Assembly: GCA_963740395.1 (NCBI GenBank)
Contig: CAVUEP010000019.1
Coordinates: 10,152 to 74,151, forward strand
DNA: 64,000 nt
Direction of reading: 5' to 3'
Origin: CADEEN01 sp963740395
GTDB lineage: Bacteria > Pseudomonadota > Gammaproteobacteria > Burkholderiales > Burkholderiaceae_C
Shown here: piece after piece, positions 50,284 to 59,972 of the stretch
Layout: each line of letters opens with the position of its first letter
Position numbering within the stretch: the first letter of the stretch is position 1
Notes under the pieces: model-generated
What the model was told of the DNA's origin: nothing
Databases searched by the model: none
What the model saw: only the letters and a program-made list of their open reading frames with translations
Translations under genes and position numbers: made by a program

Positions 50284-52329
50284 ATGCCACGCAAGCTCTT
50301 CGTCACCACCGCCCTGCCCTACGCCAACGCGCCGTTCCACATCGGCCACATGATGGAGTACATCCAGGCCGACATCTGGGTGCGGTTCCAGCGCATGCAG
50401 GGCCACGAAGTGCACTTCGTCTGCGCCGACGACGCCCATGGCGCAGCGATCATGATCGCCGCCGACAAGGCCGGGCAAGACGCCGCAGGAATTCGTGGCC
50501 GAGATCGCCGCCGGCCGCCAGCAGTACCTCGACGGTTTTCACATCGGCTTCGACAACTGGCACTCGACCGACGGGCCCGAGAACCATGCGCTGGCGCAGG
50601 ACATCTACCGCGCGCTGCGCAAGCAGGGCCTGATCGCCGAACGCACGATCGAGCAGTTCTTCGACCCGGTGAAGTCGATGTTCCTGCCCGACCGCTACAT
50701 CAAGGGCGAATGCCCGAAGTGCGGCGCCAAGGACCAGTACGGCGACAACTGCGACGTCTGCGGCGCGGTCTATGCGCCCACCGAGCTGAAGAACCCGTAC
50801 TCGGCGCTCAGCGGCGCCACGCCGGTGCTGAAGTCCAGCGTGCATTACTTCTTCCAGCTCAGCGCGTCGCGCTGCGTCGAGTTCCTGCAGCAATGGACCG
50901 CGGCGCCCGACCGCCTGCAGCCCGAGGTGCTGAACAAGATCCGCGAATGGTTCGCCGCCGACGACGCCGGCCATGTGACGCTGTCGGACTGGGACATCAG
51001 CCGCGACGCGCCCTACTTCGGCATCCGCATCCCCGACACCGACGACAAGTACTTCTACGTCTGGCTCGACGCGCCGGTGGGCTACCTGGCGTCGCTGAAG
51101 AACTACTTCGGCAAGCAGCAGGCGGCGACTTCGACGCCTTCATGGCCGACCCGGACGTCGAGCAGATTCACTTCATCGGCAAGGACATCAGCTACTTCCA
51201 CACCCTGTTCTGGCCGGCGATGCTGCACTTCAGCGGCCGCAAGACGCCCGACAAGGTCTTCGTGCACGGCTTCATCACGGTCGGCGGCGACAAGATGAGC
51301 AAGAGCCGCGGCACCGGCATCTCGCCGCTGCGCTACCTCGAACTCGGCCTGAACGCCGAGTGGCTGCGCTACTACATCGCCGCCAAGCTGAACGGTCGGG
51401 TCGAAGACATCGACTTCAACCCCGAGGACTTCTCGGCACGCGTCAACAGCGACCTGGTCGGCAAGTACATCAACATCGCCAGCCGCGCCGCCGGTTTCCT
51501 CGCCAAGCGCTTCGGCGGCCGGCTGTCGGGCGACCTCGGCGTCGAGGGCCGCACGCTGCTCGACACGCTGCGCAGCCACAGCGCCGCCCTGCACGAGCTG
51601 TACGAGGAGCGCGAGTTCGGCAAGGCCCTGCGCGAAGTGATGCTGCTGGCCGACCGCGTGAATGAATACGTCGACCAGCACAAGCCCTGGGAGCTGGCCA
51701 AGCAAGACGGCATGGAGCGCGCCCTGCACGACGTGTGCAGCGTCTGCATCGAGGCCTTCCGCCTGCTGACGATTTACCTCAAGCCGGTGATGCCGGCACT
51801 GGCCGAGAAGGTCGAGGCGTTTCTGCAGGTGCAGCCGCTGGCCTGGGCCGATGCCGAGCGCGCCTTGGGCGCACACAGCATCGGCGACTACCAGCACCTG
51901 ATGCAGCGCGTCGACCCGAAGGTGCTCGACGCCTTGCTCGAAGCCCCCGCCGCGGCGCCGGCCCTGCCAGGCGGCGAAGCATTGGCGGCCGAGATCAAGA
52001 TCGACGATTTCGCCAAGGTCGATCTGCGCATTGCCAAGATCGTCAATGCCGAACTGGTCGAGGGCAGCGACAAGCTGCTGCGGCTGACGCTGGACGTCGG
52101 CGAGGGCAGGACGCGCAACGTCTTCTCCGGCATCAAGTCCGCCTACCAGCCCGCCGACCTGATCGGCAAGCTGACCGTGGTGGTCGCCAACCTGGCGCCG
52201 CGCAAGATGAAGTTCGGCCTCAGCGAGGGCATGGTGCTGGCCGCCAGCCACGCCGACGAGAAGGCGAATCCGGGCCTGTATGTGCTCGAACCCTGGCCGG
52301 GCGCGGTGCCGGGCCTGCGCGTGCGTTGA
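50284..52329 (+). CDS. metG: Methionyl-tRNA synthetase, two frameshifts
   Basis: Charges tRNA-Met. About 682 residues: HIGH-type motif PFHIGHMMEYIQ, zinc knuckles CPKCGAKDQYGDNCDVCG, KMSKS motif GGDKMSKSRGTG, anticodon-binding helical domain and a C-terminal EMAPII-like tRNA-binding domain (IDDFAKVDLRIAKIVNAELV, GKLTVVVANLAPRKMKFGLSEGM in part). Shifts near 50485 (extra base) and near 51120 (missing base) cancel, so the span is a multiple of three. Sequence is otherwise intact. Confidence 0.95.
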   Translation: MPRKLFVTTALPYANAPFHIGHMMEYIQADIWVRFQRMQGHEVHFVCADDAHGAAIMIAADKAGQDAAGIRGRDRRRPPAVPRRFSHRLRQLALDRRAREPCAGAGHLPRAAQAGPDRRTHDRAVLRPGEVDVPARPLHQGRMPEVRRQGPVRRQLRRLRRGLCAHRAEEPVLGAQRRHAGAEVQRALLLPAQRVALRRVPAAMDRGARPPAARGAEQDPRMVRRRRRRPCDAVGLGHQPRRALLRHPHPRHRRQVLLRLARRAGGLPGVAEELLRQAAGGDFDAFMADPDVEQIHFIGKDISYFHTLFWPAMLHFSGRKTPDKVFVHGFITVGGDKMSKSRGTGISPLRYLELGLNAEWLRYYIAAKLNGRVEDIDFNPEDFSARVNSDLVGKYINIASRAAGFLAKRFGGRLSGDLGVEGRTLLDTLRSHSAALHELYEEREFGKALREVMLLADRVNEYVDQHKPWELAKQDGMERALHDVCSVCIEAFRLLTIYLKPVMPALAEKVEAFLQVQPLAWADAERALGAHSIGDYQHLMQRVDPKVLDALLEAPAAAPALPGGEALAAEIKIDDFAKVDLRIAKIVNAELVEGSDKLLRLTLDVGEGRTRNVFSGIKSAYQPADLIGKLTVVVANLAPRKMKFGLSEGMVLAASHADEKANPGLYVLEPWPGAVPGLRVR

Positions 52330-52475
52330 CTCCCCGGGTTCAATGGAGCTCAAACTACCTCGCCCCGCCCGCGCCTGGCCGTCATCGCGCCGCAGGCGTT
52401 TCATGACGCGGCGCCACCACTGCGGGCCTCCTGCGACGACGGTCCTGAACCCGTTGTCTCGTACCAGGAGGTTGC

Positions 52476-54151
52476 ATGTTCCCGAGTCAGTTCCACCCTT
52501 TCCGACCCCGTCTCTTTGACGCGCTGCGCGGCTACGACCGCCACCGCGCGTTGGCCGACATCGGCGCCGGCATCACCGTCGGCGTCGTCGCCCTGCCGCT
52601 GGCGATGGCCTTTGCGATCGCCGCGGGCCTCAAGCCCGAGCAAGGCATCATCACCGCCATCGTCGCCGGCTTCCTGATCTCGGCGCTGGGCGGCTCGAAC
52701 GTGCAGATCGGCGGGCCGGCGGGCGCCTTCATCGTCATCGTCTACGGCATCGTCGCAGCGCTACGGCCTGACCAACCTGCTGATCTCGACCGCGCTGGCC
52801 GGCGTGCTGCTGTTCGCGCTGGGCCTGTTCAAGCTCGGCGCGCTGGTGCGCTACATCCCGGTGCACGATCATCATCGGCTTCACCAACGGCATCGCCGTG
52901 CTGATCGCCCTGTCGCAGCTCAAGGACCTGCTCGGCCTGTCGATCGAGAAGATGCCGGCCGACTTCTTCTCGCAGATCGGCGCACTGGCCGCGCACCTCG
53001 ACAGCTTCAACCCCTACGCCTTCGCCATCGGCGTGGCCTGCGTCGGCGGGCTGTTCCTGTGGCCGCGGCTGTTCGCGGGCGCCACGCTGCCGAGCCGCCT
53101 GGCCGAGGTCAGTTCGCTGAAGACGGTTTCGCGCGTGCCGGGGCCGGTGGTGGCCCTGGTGTCGATGACGCTGGTGGCCTGGTGGTTCGCACTGCCGGTC
53201 GAGACCATCGGCTCGCGCTTCGGCGGCATTCCGCGCACCCTGCCTGACCTCGCGCTGCCGCCGTTCTCGTGGGACAGCGCCAAGCAGCTGCTGATTCCGA
53301 CCGTGACGATCGCGCTGCTCGGCGCCATCGAATCGCTGCTGTGCGCCCGCATCGCCGACAACCTGACCGACCTGCCGCGCCACGACCCGAACCAGGAGCT
53401 GATGGCGCAGGGCGTGGCCAACATGGTCAGCCCGTTGTTCGGCGGCATGCCCGCCACCGGCACCATCGCCCGCAGCGTGACCAATGTGCGTGCCGGCGCC
53501 ACCACGCCGGTCGCCGGCATCGTGCACGCGGTCACGTTGCTGCTGATCGTGCTGATCGCCGCCCCGCTGGCACTGCACGTGCCGCTGGCCGCGTTGGCCG
53601 GCATCCTGCTGTTCGTGGCCTGGAACATGGGCGAGTGGCACGAGTTCGCGCGCCTGAAGCATTTCAGCGCCCCCTACCGCACCATCCTGCTCGGCACCTT
53701 CTTCCTCACCGTGGTCTTCGACCTCATGGTGGCTGTGCAGGTGGGCCTGGTGCTGGCCTGCGTGTTCTTCATCTACCGCATGAGCACGCTGTTCAGCGTC
53801 AAGCCGCACGACGGTATCGAGTTGCCCGCCGGCGTGCAGGTGTTCGAGCTCTTCGGCTCGCTCTTCTTCGGCGCCGTGGGCAAGATCGAGTCCCTGCCCG
53901 CGCAAATGAACGCAGGCACGCGCGCCGTCGTGCTCGAGATGCACCGCCTGGTGCTGCTCGACACCTCAGGGCTGGACGCGCTGCAGCACCTGCACCGCAC
54001 TCTGAAGCGGCAGGGCGTCAGCCTGGTGCTGGCACATGTCAACGAGCAGCCGCTGTCGTTGATCCAGCGTTCGGGCTTTGCCGCGGTACTGGGCGAGGAC
54101 GCGATCGTGCCGACCGTGGCGGGCGCTTTCGAGCGCCGGGCCGACCCATGA
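52476..54151 (+). CDS. SulP-family anion transporter with STAS domain, two frameshifts
   Basis: About 558 residues. The SulP membrane domain shows DIGAGITVGVVALPLAMAFAIAAG, SALGGSNVQIGGPAGAFIVIVYG, IIGFTNGIAVLIALSQLKDLLG and NMVSPLFGGMPATGTIARSVTNVRAGA (in part). The C-terminal STAS domain has LEMHRLVLLDTSGLDALQHLH. Shifts near 52760 and 52870; length 2 modulo 3, so two extra bases. The transported anion (sulfate, bicarbonate or a carboxylate) cannot be told. Confidence 0.9.
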
Positions 54152-54200
54152 GTGTGCCCCGCTAAAATGGCCAGATCCCGCACGCATCCCGCCCCGCACC

Positions 54201-54404
54201 ATGCCGCTGTTCTGGAAGAAGTACGAATCCGATGTGACCCAGTTCATCGGTGAGCTCAAGGCCAAGAAGCCCACGCTCGAGGCCGAGCAACGCGCCGGGC
54301 GCGCGCTGTTGTGGGACCGCACGATCGACCGCAGCGACCAAGCCGCCTGGCAGGACGCCGAGGTGCCGCAGCAGCCCTACGTCTACCAGACCCAGGTCAA
54401 GTGA
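54201..54404 (+). CDS. DUF3460 small protein
   Basis: A 67-residue protein starting MPLFWKKYESDVTQFIGELKAKKPTLEAEQRAGRALLWD and containing two Trp in an amphipathic helical layout, the DUF3460 family. Function unknown. It overlaps the scpA start as GTGA, and this pairing looks conserved in betaproteobacteria, which hints at a link with condensin or with translation of ScpA. Confidence 0.82.
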   Translation: MPLFWKKYESDVTQFIGELKAKKPTLEAEQRAGRALLWDRTIDRSDQAAWQDAEVPQQPYVYQTQVK

Positions 54405-55267
54405 GCCGCGTTGCTGGGCAGAGCGGCGGCCTGCCGCCGCCGCCCGACACTGAATTGGCGGCCGCACTGCCGCCGGCAGCGGTCGACTCGATTGCGGTGG
54501 CCAGGCTCTATGGCGAGCCGCTGTTCGCGATGCCGCAGGACCTGTACATCCCGCCCGACGCGCTGGAGATATTTCTCGAGGCCTTCGAGGGCCCGCTGGA
54601 CCTGCTGCTGTACCTGATCCGCAAGCAGAACTTCAACATCCTCGACATCCCACTGGCCGACGTGACGCGCCAGTACCTGGCCTATGTCGAGCAGATTCGC
54701 GCGCGCAATCTGGAGTTGGCCAGCGAGTACCTGCTGATGGCGGCGATGTTGATCGAGATCAAGAGCCGCATGCTGCTGCCCCCGCGCAAGAGCGCACAGG
54801 GTCAGGAAGCCGAGGACCCGCGCGCCGAACTGGTGCGCCGCCTGCTCGAGTACGAGCAGATGAAGCTCGCGGCCGCGCAGCTCGATGCGCTGCCGGTGCT
54901 GGGGCGGGACTTCCTGCGCGCCCAGGTGACGATCGAGCAGTCGTTGGTGCCGCGCCTGCCCGACGTGGCGGCCGACGACTTGCGCGAGGCCTGGCAGGCG
55001 ATCCTGACGCGGGCACGCCTGGTGCAGCATCACCACATCGGTCGCTCGCACCTGTCGGTGCGCGAGCACATGAGCCTGGTGTTGAGGAAGCTCCAGGGCC
55101 GCCGCTTCGCGCTGTTCGAGGATCTGTTCGAACCCGCGCGCGGCGTGCAGGTGGTGGTGGTGACGTTCATCGCCCTGCTCGAGCTCTCCCGCGAGGCGCT
55201 GGTCGAGGTCACCCAGGCCGAGGCCTTCGCGCCGATCTACGTGCGCCTGGCCTACACGCCTAGCTGA
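54401..55267 (+). CDS. scpA: Segregation and condensation protein A
   Basis: ScpA is the kleisin that bridges SMC heads. The 288-residue protein has a 50-residue N-terminal extension, then the kleisin start LEIFLEAFEGPLDLLLYLIRKQNFNILDIPLADVTRQYLAYVE (in part), AAMLIEIKSRMLLPP and the C-terminal winged helix FIALLELSREALVEVTQAEAFAPIYV. It starts with GTG in an overlap with DUF3460. scpB is not in the window; smc is at 4980-8495. Confidence 0.94.
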   Translation: MSRVAGQSGGLPPPPDTELAAALPPAAVDSIAVARLYGEPLFAMPQDLYIPPDALEIFLEAFEGPLDLLLYLIRKQNFNILDIPLADVTRQYLAYVEQIRARNLELASEYLLMAAMLIEIKSRMLLPPRKSAQGQEAEDPRAELVRRLLEYEQMKLAAAQLDALPVLGRDFLRAQVTIEQSLVPRLPDVAADDLREAWQAILTRARLVQHHHIGRSHLSVREHMSLVLRKLQGRRFALFEDLFEPARGVQVVVVTFIALLELSREALVEVTQAEAFAPIYVRLAYTPS

Positions 55268-55280
55268 CGCGCGTGCGGCG

Positions 55281-55298
55281 AGCTTGGGGCCGCAAGCT
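55281..55298. terminator. Short inverted repeat between convergent scpA and kinase genes
   Basis: AGCTTG and CAAGCT form a 6-bp stem with a 6-nt loop in the 29-bp gap between two convergent genes. No T-run, so the terminator call is weak. Confidence 0.3.
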
Positions 55299-57123
55299 AC
55301 CGCCGGCCGAGTTTGAACGCGATCATTGCGCGTAGCTTGTTCGGCGTGACCGGCTTGATCAGCAGGTGAAAGTCATGCAGCTCGGCCTCGGCCTCATGGC
55401 CGCCCAGGCTGCTGCCGGTGATGACGATCGCCGGCAACGACCGGTCCGGCCAGCGCGCCCGCACCGCGCCCAGCGCATCGATGCCGGTCCGACCCTCGGG
55501 CAGACGGTAGTCGACGATCGACAACTCGGGCGCTGCCGCGTCGGGCGCCGCGAGCCGGCGCTTGAGCGCCTGCAGGTCGTCGAAGGCTTCCACCTGCGCG
55601 CCCCAGGATTCGAGCAGTACGGTCAAGCCCTCGCGCACGGCAGGCTCGTCCTCGACGACCACGATGCGCCGCCCTTCCAGGCTGAGGCCCAGCCTGGACG
55701 CGTGGCTTGCCGACGGCGGCAACTCACCGCGCGGCTCTCGGCCCTGCGGCACGCCGAGCGTGAAGACCGTGCCATGGCCCACGCGTGAGCGCACGCTCAG
55801 CGGCGCCTGCATCAGGTCGGCCAGGCGCTTGACGATCGCCAGTCCCAGCCCCAGCCCCTTGCGCTGGTGCGGCGCGAGCGGGCGCTGACTCTGGACCTGG
55901 TAGAACTCGTCGAAGATGTGCGGCAGGCTGGATTCGGCCACGCCGATGCCGCTGTCCCAGACCTGAATCAACAACTGGCCCTGGCGCGGCCGGCAGGCCA
56001 CCAACACGCCACCGTCCTCGCTGTAGCGGATGGCGTTGCTGACCAGGTTGCGCAGGATGCGCTCGAGCAGCAGGCCATCGGTGTGGGCGAAGCGATGCTC
56101 GCCGTGAAAGCTCAGGGCCAGACCCTTTTCGAACGCGGTGGGCTCGAAACTCAGGCGCAGCCGGGCAAACAGTTCACGGATGTTGACGGGGCCGGCCTGC
56201 ACCTCGACGCCGCCGCTGTCGATGCGCGTGATGTCGAGCAGCTCGCCGAACAGTCCTTCGAGCGCCTCCACGCTCTGGTTGATGCTGTTGACCAGCGACG
56301 CAACCTCGGGTTGGTTGGCGCGCTGGCGCAGGGTCTCGGCAAACAGGCCCATCGCGTGCAACGGCTGGCGCAGGTCGTGGCTGGCCGCGGCAAAGAACTG
56401 CGTCTTGGCACGGTTGGCGGCCTCGGCCTCACGTCGCGCCACGTCGGCCGCGGCCTTCTCGACCCGCAACTGGGCGGCCAGTTGCTCGGTGCGGCGCTTG
56501 AGCCCGATGGCCTGGCCCAGCGCGCCACGGTAGGCGCGGCCCATCACCATGGCAATCACGAACACCATGCAGAGCACGCCGGCCAATTGCCAATGCCAGG
56601 GTTGCGCCGTGTCGCTGGCCACGCGCACGATCACGGGCAGGAACACGATGCAGGTGAAGACGATGAACAGCCTGCGCTGCGGCGCGAGCAGTTGCACCGA
56701 CGCCATCATGTAGGCCGCGGCAATGAGCAGCAGGGCCGTGGTGTGGAATGGCGAGCCCAGGCCCCAGAACAGCCAGACCGCCAACGGCCACATCGCTCCC
56801 TGCAGCAGCACCAGGACGCGCCAGCTGCGGCGCCAGGCCTGCAGCGTGGGGGCGTCGCTGTCGCGCGCGGCACGGTAGCGCAGGTAGTGCGCCAGGCGCA
56901 CGAGCCACAGCAGCACGGCCGCGCCGAGCCAACCCAGCAACAGCGGCGCGGCCGCCAGCGGCCAGAAGGCCAGCCCAATCACGGCGACGCCGATCGCATT
57001 GCCGCCCAGGCTGGCCGGGCTCTGCTCGAACAGCGCGCGCAGGCCATCGACACGCGCGTCGTCATCGGCCATGGCCGGGAGCACCGCGGCATCGGCGGCG
57101 CGCTCGGGTTCGACGCGTGTCAC
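55297..57123 (-). CDS. Hybrid sensor histidine kinase/response regulator
   Basis: A 608-residue membrane kinase. Five or six membrane helices lie at about residues 40-195 with no large periplasmic domain, followed by a coiled coil (LKRRTEQLAAQLRVEKAAAD), HisKA with the phosphorylated His249 in AAASHDLRQPLHAMG, and HATPase_c (RNLVSNAIRYSEDGG, DSGIGV, GLGLGLAIVKRL). The C-terminal receiver domain (480-605) has IVVVEDEP, the acceptor Asp in LSIVDYRLPEG and the conserved Lys in LLIKPVTP. It follows the LuxR-type regulator gene by 46 bp, which is its likely partner. The stimulus is probably sensed within or at the membrane. Confidence 0.92.
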   Translation of the reverse strand: MTRVEPERAADAAVLPAMADDDARVDGLRALFEQSPASLGGNAIGVAVIGLAFWPLAAAPLLLGWLGAAVLLWLVRLAHYLRYRAARDSDAPTLQAWRRSWRVLVLLQGAMWPLAVWLFWGLGSPFHTTALLLIAAAYMMASVQLLAPQRRLFIVFTCIVFLPVIVRVASDTAQPWHWQLAGVLCMVFVIAMVMGRAYRGALGQAIGLKRRTEQLAAQLRVEKAAADVARREAEAANRAKTQFFAAASHDLRQPLHAMGLFAETLRQRANQPEVASLVNSINQSVEALEGLFGELLDITRIDSGGVEVQAGPVNIRELFARLRLSFEPTAFEKGLALSFHGEHRFAHTDGLLLERILRNLVSNAIRYSEDGGVLVACRPRQGQLLIQVWDSGIGVAESSLPHIFDEFYQVQSQRPLAPHQRKGLGLGLAIVKRLADLMQAPLSVRSRVGHGTVFTLGVPQGREPRGELPPSASHASRLGLSLEGRRIVVVEDEPAVREGLTVLLESWGAQVEAFDDLQALKRRLAAPDAAAPELSIVDYRLPEGRTGIDALGAVRARWPDRSLPAIVITGSSLGGHEAEAELHDFHLLIKPVTPNKLRAMIAFKLGRR

Positions 57124-57169
57124 GTGGCGAGCCCGGCAGATTCCGCGCAGGTCGCGCCGCGCACGACCA

Positions 57170-57940
57170 TCAGCGCTGCGAGCGCTTCCAGGCCGGCAGT
57201 CCCTGCCCCCCGCCCTGCTGCGTCATCTGGCTGACGGCCAGCACGGCCTGCGTGCGCGAGGACACCCCGAGGACGCGCAGTACCGCCGCGACATGGTCCT
57301 TGACCGTATCCACCGACAGGTGCATCTCGCGCGCGATGATCTTGTTGGGCATGCCTTGCAGCAGGTAGGCCAGCACATCGGCCTGGCGCCGGGACAGGCC
57401 CAGCGAGTCCAGCGAGGCCGGCGGCGCCGGAGGCGGCAAGGCCCCTGCGGCGCTGGTCATTTCGCGCACGTCCTCGGTCGGGTGCGGCCGCATCACATCG
57501 GGCACGGTGTCCCCGTCCGGCGGCGGGACCGGCGCTGCGGGCGCGATGCCCAACGTCATCGGCGGCACATAGATGCCGCCCGACATGACCAGACGCAGGG
57601 CTTCGATCAAGGTCTCATTGCTGGCACGCTTGGGCACGAAGCCCATGGCGCCGGCATCGATGGCGCGGATCACGTCGCTGGCGCGGTCGGAGGCCGACAC
57701 GACGACGACAGGCAGCGCAGGGTACTTGTCGCGCAGTTCGCCCAGCAATTCGAACCCGTCATCCTCGCCCAGGTGCAGGTCGAGCAGCACCAGATCCTGA
57801 TTGGGGTCCTTCTTCAGCACGGCGCGGGCCTCGCGCCCGTTGCTGACCCCCACCACGGTGACGTCGTCGCCCAGGGTGCCGATCATGCCCTGCAAGGCTG
57901 CAAGGATCAGCGGATGGTCGTCGACGAGCAGGACCTTCAT
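57170..57940 (-). CDS. LuxR/NarL-type response regulator
   Basis: A 256-residue two-component regulator: receiver domain with VDDHP, phosphorylated Asp54 in VLLDLHLGEDDG, VVVSASD and the conserved Lys in GFVPKRAS; a Pro-rich linker (about 130-180); and a C-terminal LuxR helix-turn-helix (LGLSRRQADVLAYLLQGMPNKIIAREMHLSVDTVKDH in part). Its start overlaps the MaoC stop by 4 bp, and it probably accepts phosphate from the hybrid kinase downstream. Confidence 0.93.
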   Translation of the reverse strand: MKVLLVDDHPLILAALQGMIGTLGDDVTVVGVSNGREARAVLKKDPNQDLVLLDLHLGEDDGFELLGELRDKYPALPVVVVSASDRASDVIRAIDAGAMGFVPKRASNETLIEALRLVMSGGIYVPPMTLGIAPAAPVPPPDGDTVPDVMRPHPTEDVREMTSAAGALPPPAPPASLDSLGLSRRQADVLAYLLQGMPNKIIAREMHLSVDTVKDHVAAVLRVLGVSSRTQAVLAVSQMTQQGGGQGLPAWKRSQR

Positions 57941-58440
57941 GGCGTTGGGTCGCGAGAGCCCGCAGGCGCCGCGAGCATCGGGTCTTGATGCACGTACTTG
58001 CGCGCCACCATTTCGGCCACACACACCGGCTTGGCATGCCCCTCGCGCTCGAGGGTGGCTTCGAGCGTCAGCTGCGCACCGTGCGCGAGCGACTCGAACG
58101 CGAGCAACTTGATGCGGGCGCGTACGCGGCTGCCTGCCGGCACCGGCGCCGGGAAGCGCACGCGATTGAGGCCGTAATTGACGCTCATGCGCACATTGTC
58201 GACCGCATAGGCGTCAGCCAGCAATGCCGGCAGCAGGCTCAGCGTGAGGAATCCATGCGCGATCGTCTCGCCGAAGGGGCCCTGGGCTGCCCGGGCCGGG
58301 TCGGTGTGGATCCATTGCCGGTCCGCCGTGGCCTCGGCGAAGGCGTCGATGCGGGCCTGGTCCACCAGAATCCAGTCGCTGTCGGCCAGCGGCTGGCCGA
58401 CGCATGCCGCGAGTTCGTCCAGGGTTGCGAAGTGCTTCAT
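57937..58440 (-). CDS. MaoC-family dehydratase (NodN-like)
   Basis: A 167-residue hotdog-fold hydratase: DSDWILVDQARIDAFAEATADRQWIHTDPARA (in part), then FGETIAHGFLTLSLLPALL with the catalytic His and the conserved Asp earlier in the DRQWIH segment. It resembles enoyl-CoA hydratase 2 / NodN proteins; substrate unknown. It is coupled by 4-bp overlaps to parA upstream and to the response regulator downstream. Confidence 0.88.
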   Translation of the reverse strand: MKHFATLDELAACVGQPLADSDWILVDQARIDAFAEATADRQWIHTDPARAAQGPFGETIAHGFLTLSLLPALLADAYAVDNVRMSVNYGLNRVRFPAPVPAGSRVRARIKLLAFESLAHGAQLTLEATLEREGHAKPVCVAEMVARKYVHQDPMLAAPAGSRDPTP

Positions 58441-59057
58441 CCGCGCCCGAGTTCGTCCAGGATCGGCTGCCATTGCGCGAGGTCGCGTTCGGCTCGGCTG
58501 GGGGCGATGTCCCACAAGGTGGCACCGCGTGCGGCCAGTTGCACGTACAGCTGGGTGTCGCGCAGCATCGCCAGCACCGGCACCCCCAGTGCATCGAGAA
58601 AGCGGTGCAGCTGGTCGGTCGCGATCGTGCCCTCGCGCACGCGCATGCCGATCACGCCCACGCGCACCCGGTCGCTGCGCCGGTGCGCGGCGAGTTCGCG
58701 CAGGAAGGCGTGGCTGGCCTGGATATCGAACAGGCTGGGCTGCAGCGGCACCAGCACCCGGTCGGCGATGCGCATCACGTCGTCGAGCTTGCTGCCGTGC
58801 AAGCCGGCCGGCGTGTCCAGAACCACATGGGTCGTGCCCTTGGGAGGCCGGACCACTTCGTCGTGGGCGAGGTCCCACCCGCGGATCGCGGGCAGGGCGG
58901 GCGGGCGCAAGGCCAACCATTGGCGCGCCGACTGCTGGCGGTCGACGTCGCCCAGCATCACGGCGTGACCCCCGCGCGCCAGGGCGCCGGCCAGGTTCGT
59001 CGCCACCGTGCTCTTGCCCACGCCGCCCTTGGGGTTGGCGATCACGATCACCGGCAT
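58437..59057 (-). CDS. ParA-family ATPase (orphan)
   Basis: A 206-residue deviant-Walker ATPase: NPKGGVGKSTVATNLAGALA at residues 8-27 with the signature Lys10, LGDVDRQQSARQWLALR, VVLDTPAGLHGSKLDDVM and VPLQPSLFDIQAS. No ParB gene or parS-like site is adjacent, so it is probably not the chromosomal segregation ParA; small orphan ParA proteins often position other cargo. It heads an operon with maoC, the response regulator and the hybrid kinase. Confidence 0.88.
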   Translation of the reverse strand: MPVIVIANPKGGVGKSTVATNLAGALARGGHAVMLGDVDRQQSARQWLALRPPALPAIRGWDLAHDEVVRPPKGTTHVVLDTPAGLHGSKLDDVMRIADRVLVPLQPSLFDIQASHAFLRELAAHRRSDRVRVGVIGMRVREGTIATDQLHRFLDALGVPVLAMLRDTQLYVQLAARGATLWDIAPSRAERDLAQWQPILDELGRG

Positions 59058-59150
59058 CGGGTTCCTCCTGCTCGTTCCCGGCGATGGTAGCCGCGGCTCG
59101 CGCCAACCAGCCTAGCGCCAACCCCGACGCGGCGCCTTCCGAGCCGAGCC

Positions 59151-59897
59151 TCAGCGCAACCCGTCCCACAAGAGCTTGGCGCCGGTGAGTCCCATGCCGG
59201 TGTAGGCGATGCGGTAGAACCAGTCGGGGTCGATGCGTCGCGTGGCCCATACGCCCAGCCAGACACCCAGCGGCGCCAGCGGCATCAGCGCCAGCGACGT
59301 CACGAGGCCGCGAACGTCGAACAGGCCCAGCCAGGCGTACGGAATCCACTTCGACAGGTTGAGCACGCCGAACAGCACGGCCATCGTCGCCGCCAGGCGA
59401 ATCGGCGGCAGCCGCAGCGGCAGCACATAGGCTGCCAGCGGCGGGTTGCCCGCATGCGCCACGAAGCTGGTGAAGCCTCCGGCAATGCCGAGAACGAAGC
59501 CGACCGCCCTGGGCGGCGGCGGCGCATCACGACGCGGCGGAAACAAAAGCCGCTGGGCCAGGAACAGCAGGGTCAAGCCCCCGACCACGGCAGCCACGGT
59601 CTGCATCGACAGCAGACCGAACAGCACGGTGCCCAGCGCCGTGCCGAGCAAACCGGCCGGCACCAGCCAGCGCAACAGCTCGCGGTCGCGCTCGCGCCAT
59701 AGCTGCTGAACGCCTGTCAGGTCCATCACCAGCAGGAGCGGCAGCATGATCGCCGCGGCCTGCGGCACCGGCAGTGTCAGCGCCATCAGCGGCGTGGCCA
59801 TGGAGCCGAAGCCCATCAGGAAGCCGCTCTTGGAGACGCCCATCAGCAGCACGGCGGGCACGGCGACGGCGTAGAACCAGGGATCGGTGATGAACAT
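59151..59897 (-). CDS. TauE/SafE-family permease
   Basis: A 248-residue membrane protein with eight predicted helices. It contains the family pattern VLLMGVSKSGFLMGFGSMATPLMAL and, after the central loop, VLGIAGGFTSFVAHAGNPPLAAYVLP, the duplicated Gly-rich segment. TauE/SafE proteins are proposed exporters of sulfite, sulfoacetate or other organosulfur anions; the substrate is not evident here. Probably monocistronic. Confidence 0.88.
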   Translation of the reverse strand: MFITDPWFYAVAVPAVLLMGVSKSGFLMGFGSMATPLMALTLPVPQAAAIMLPLLLVMDLTGVQQLWRERDRELLRWLVPAGLLGTALGTVLFGLLSMQTVAAVVGGLTLLFLAQRLLFPPRRDAPPPPRAVGFVLGIAGGFTSFVAHAGNPPLAAYVLPLRLPPIRLAATMAVLFGVLNLSKWIPYAWLGLFDVRGLVTSLALMPLAPLGVWLGVWATRRIDPDWFYRIAYTGMGLTGAKLLWDGLR

Positions 59898-59972
59898 GGG
59901 CTAAGGCCTGATCACACGACGCACGGCAGTGCGAACGGGTTGATTGGGGCGCAGAGCAAGGCGCGGCACGCA

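Noticed and set aside
58437..59057. Chromosomal parA with a parS-ParB system
   Set aside because: No parB gene or parS-like palindrome is adjacent, and the protein is short; treated as an orphan ParA.
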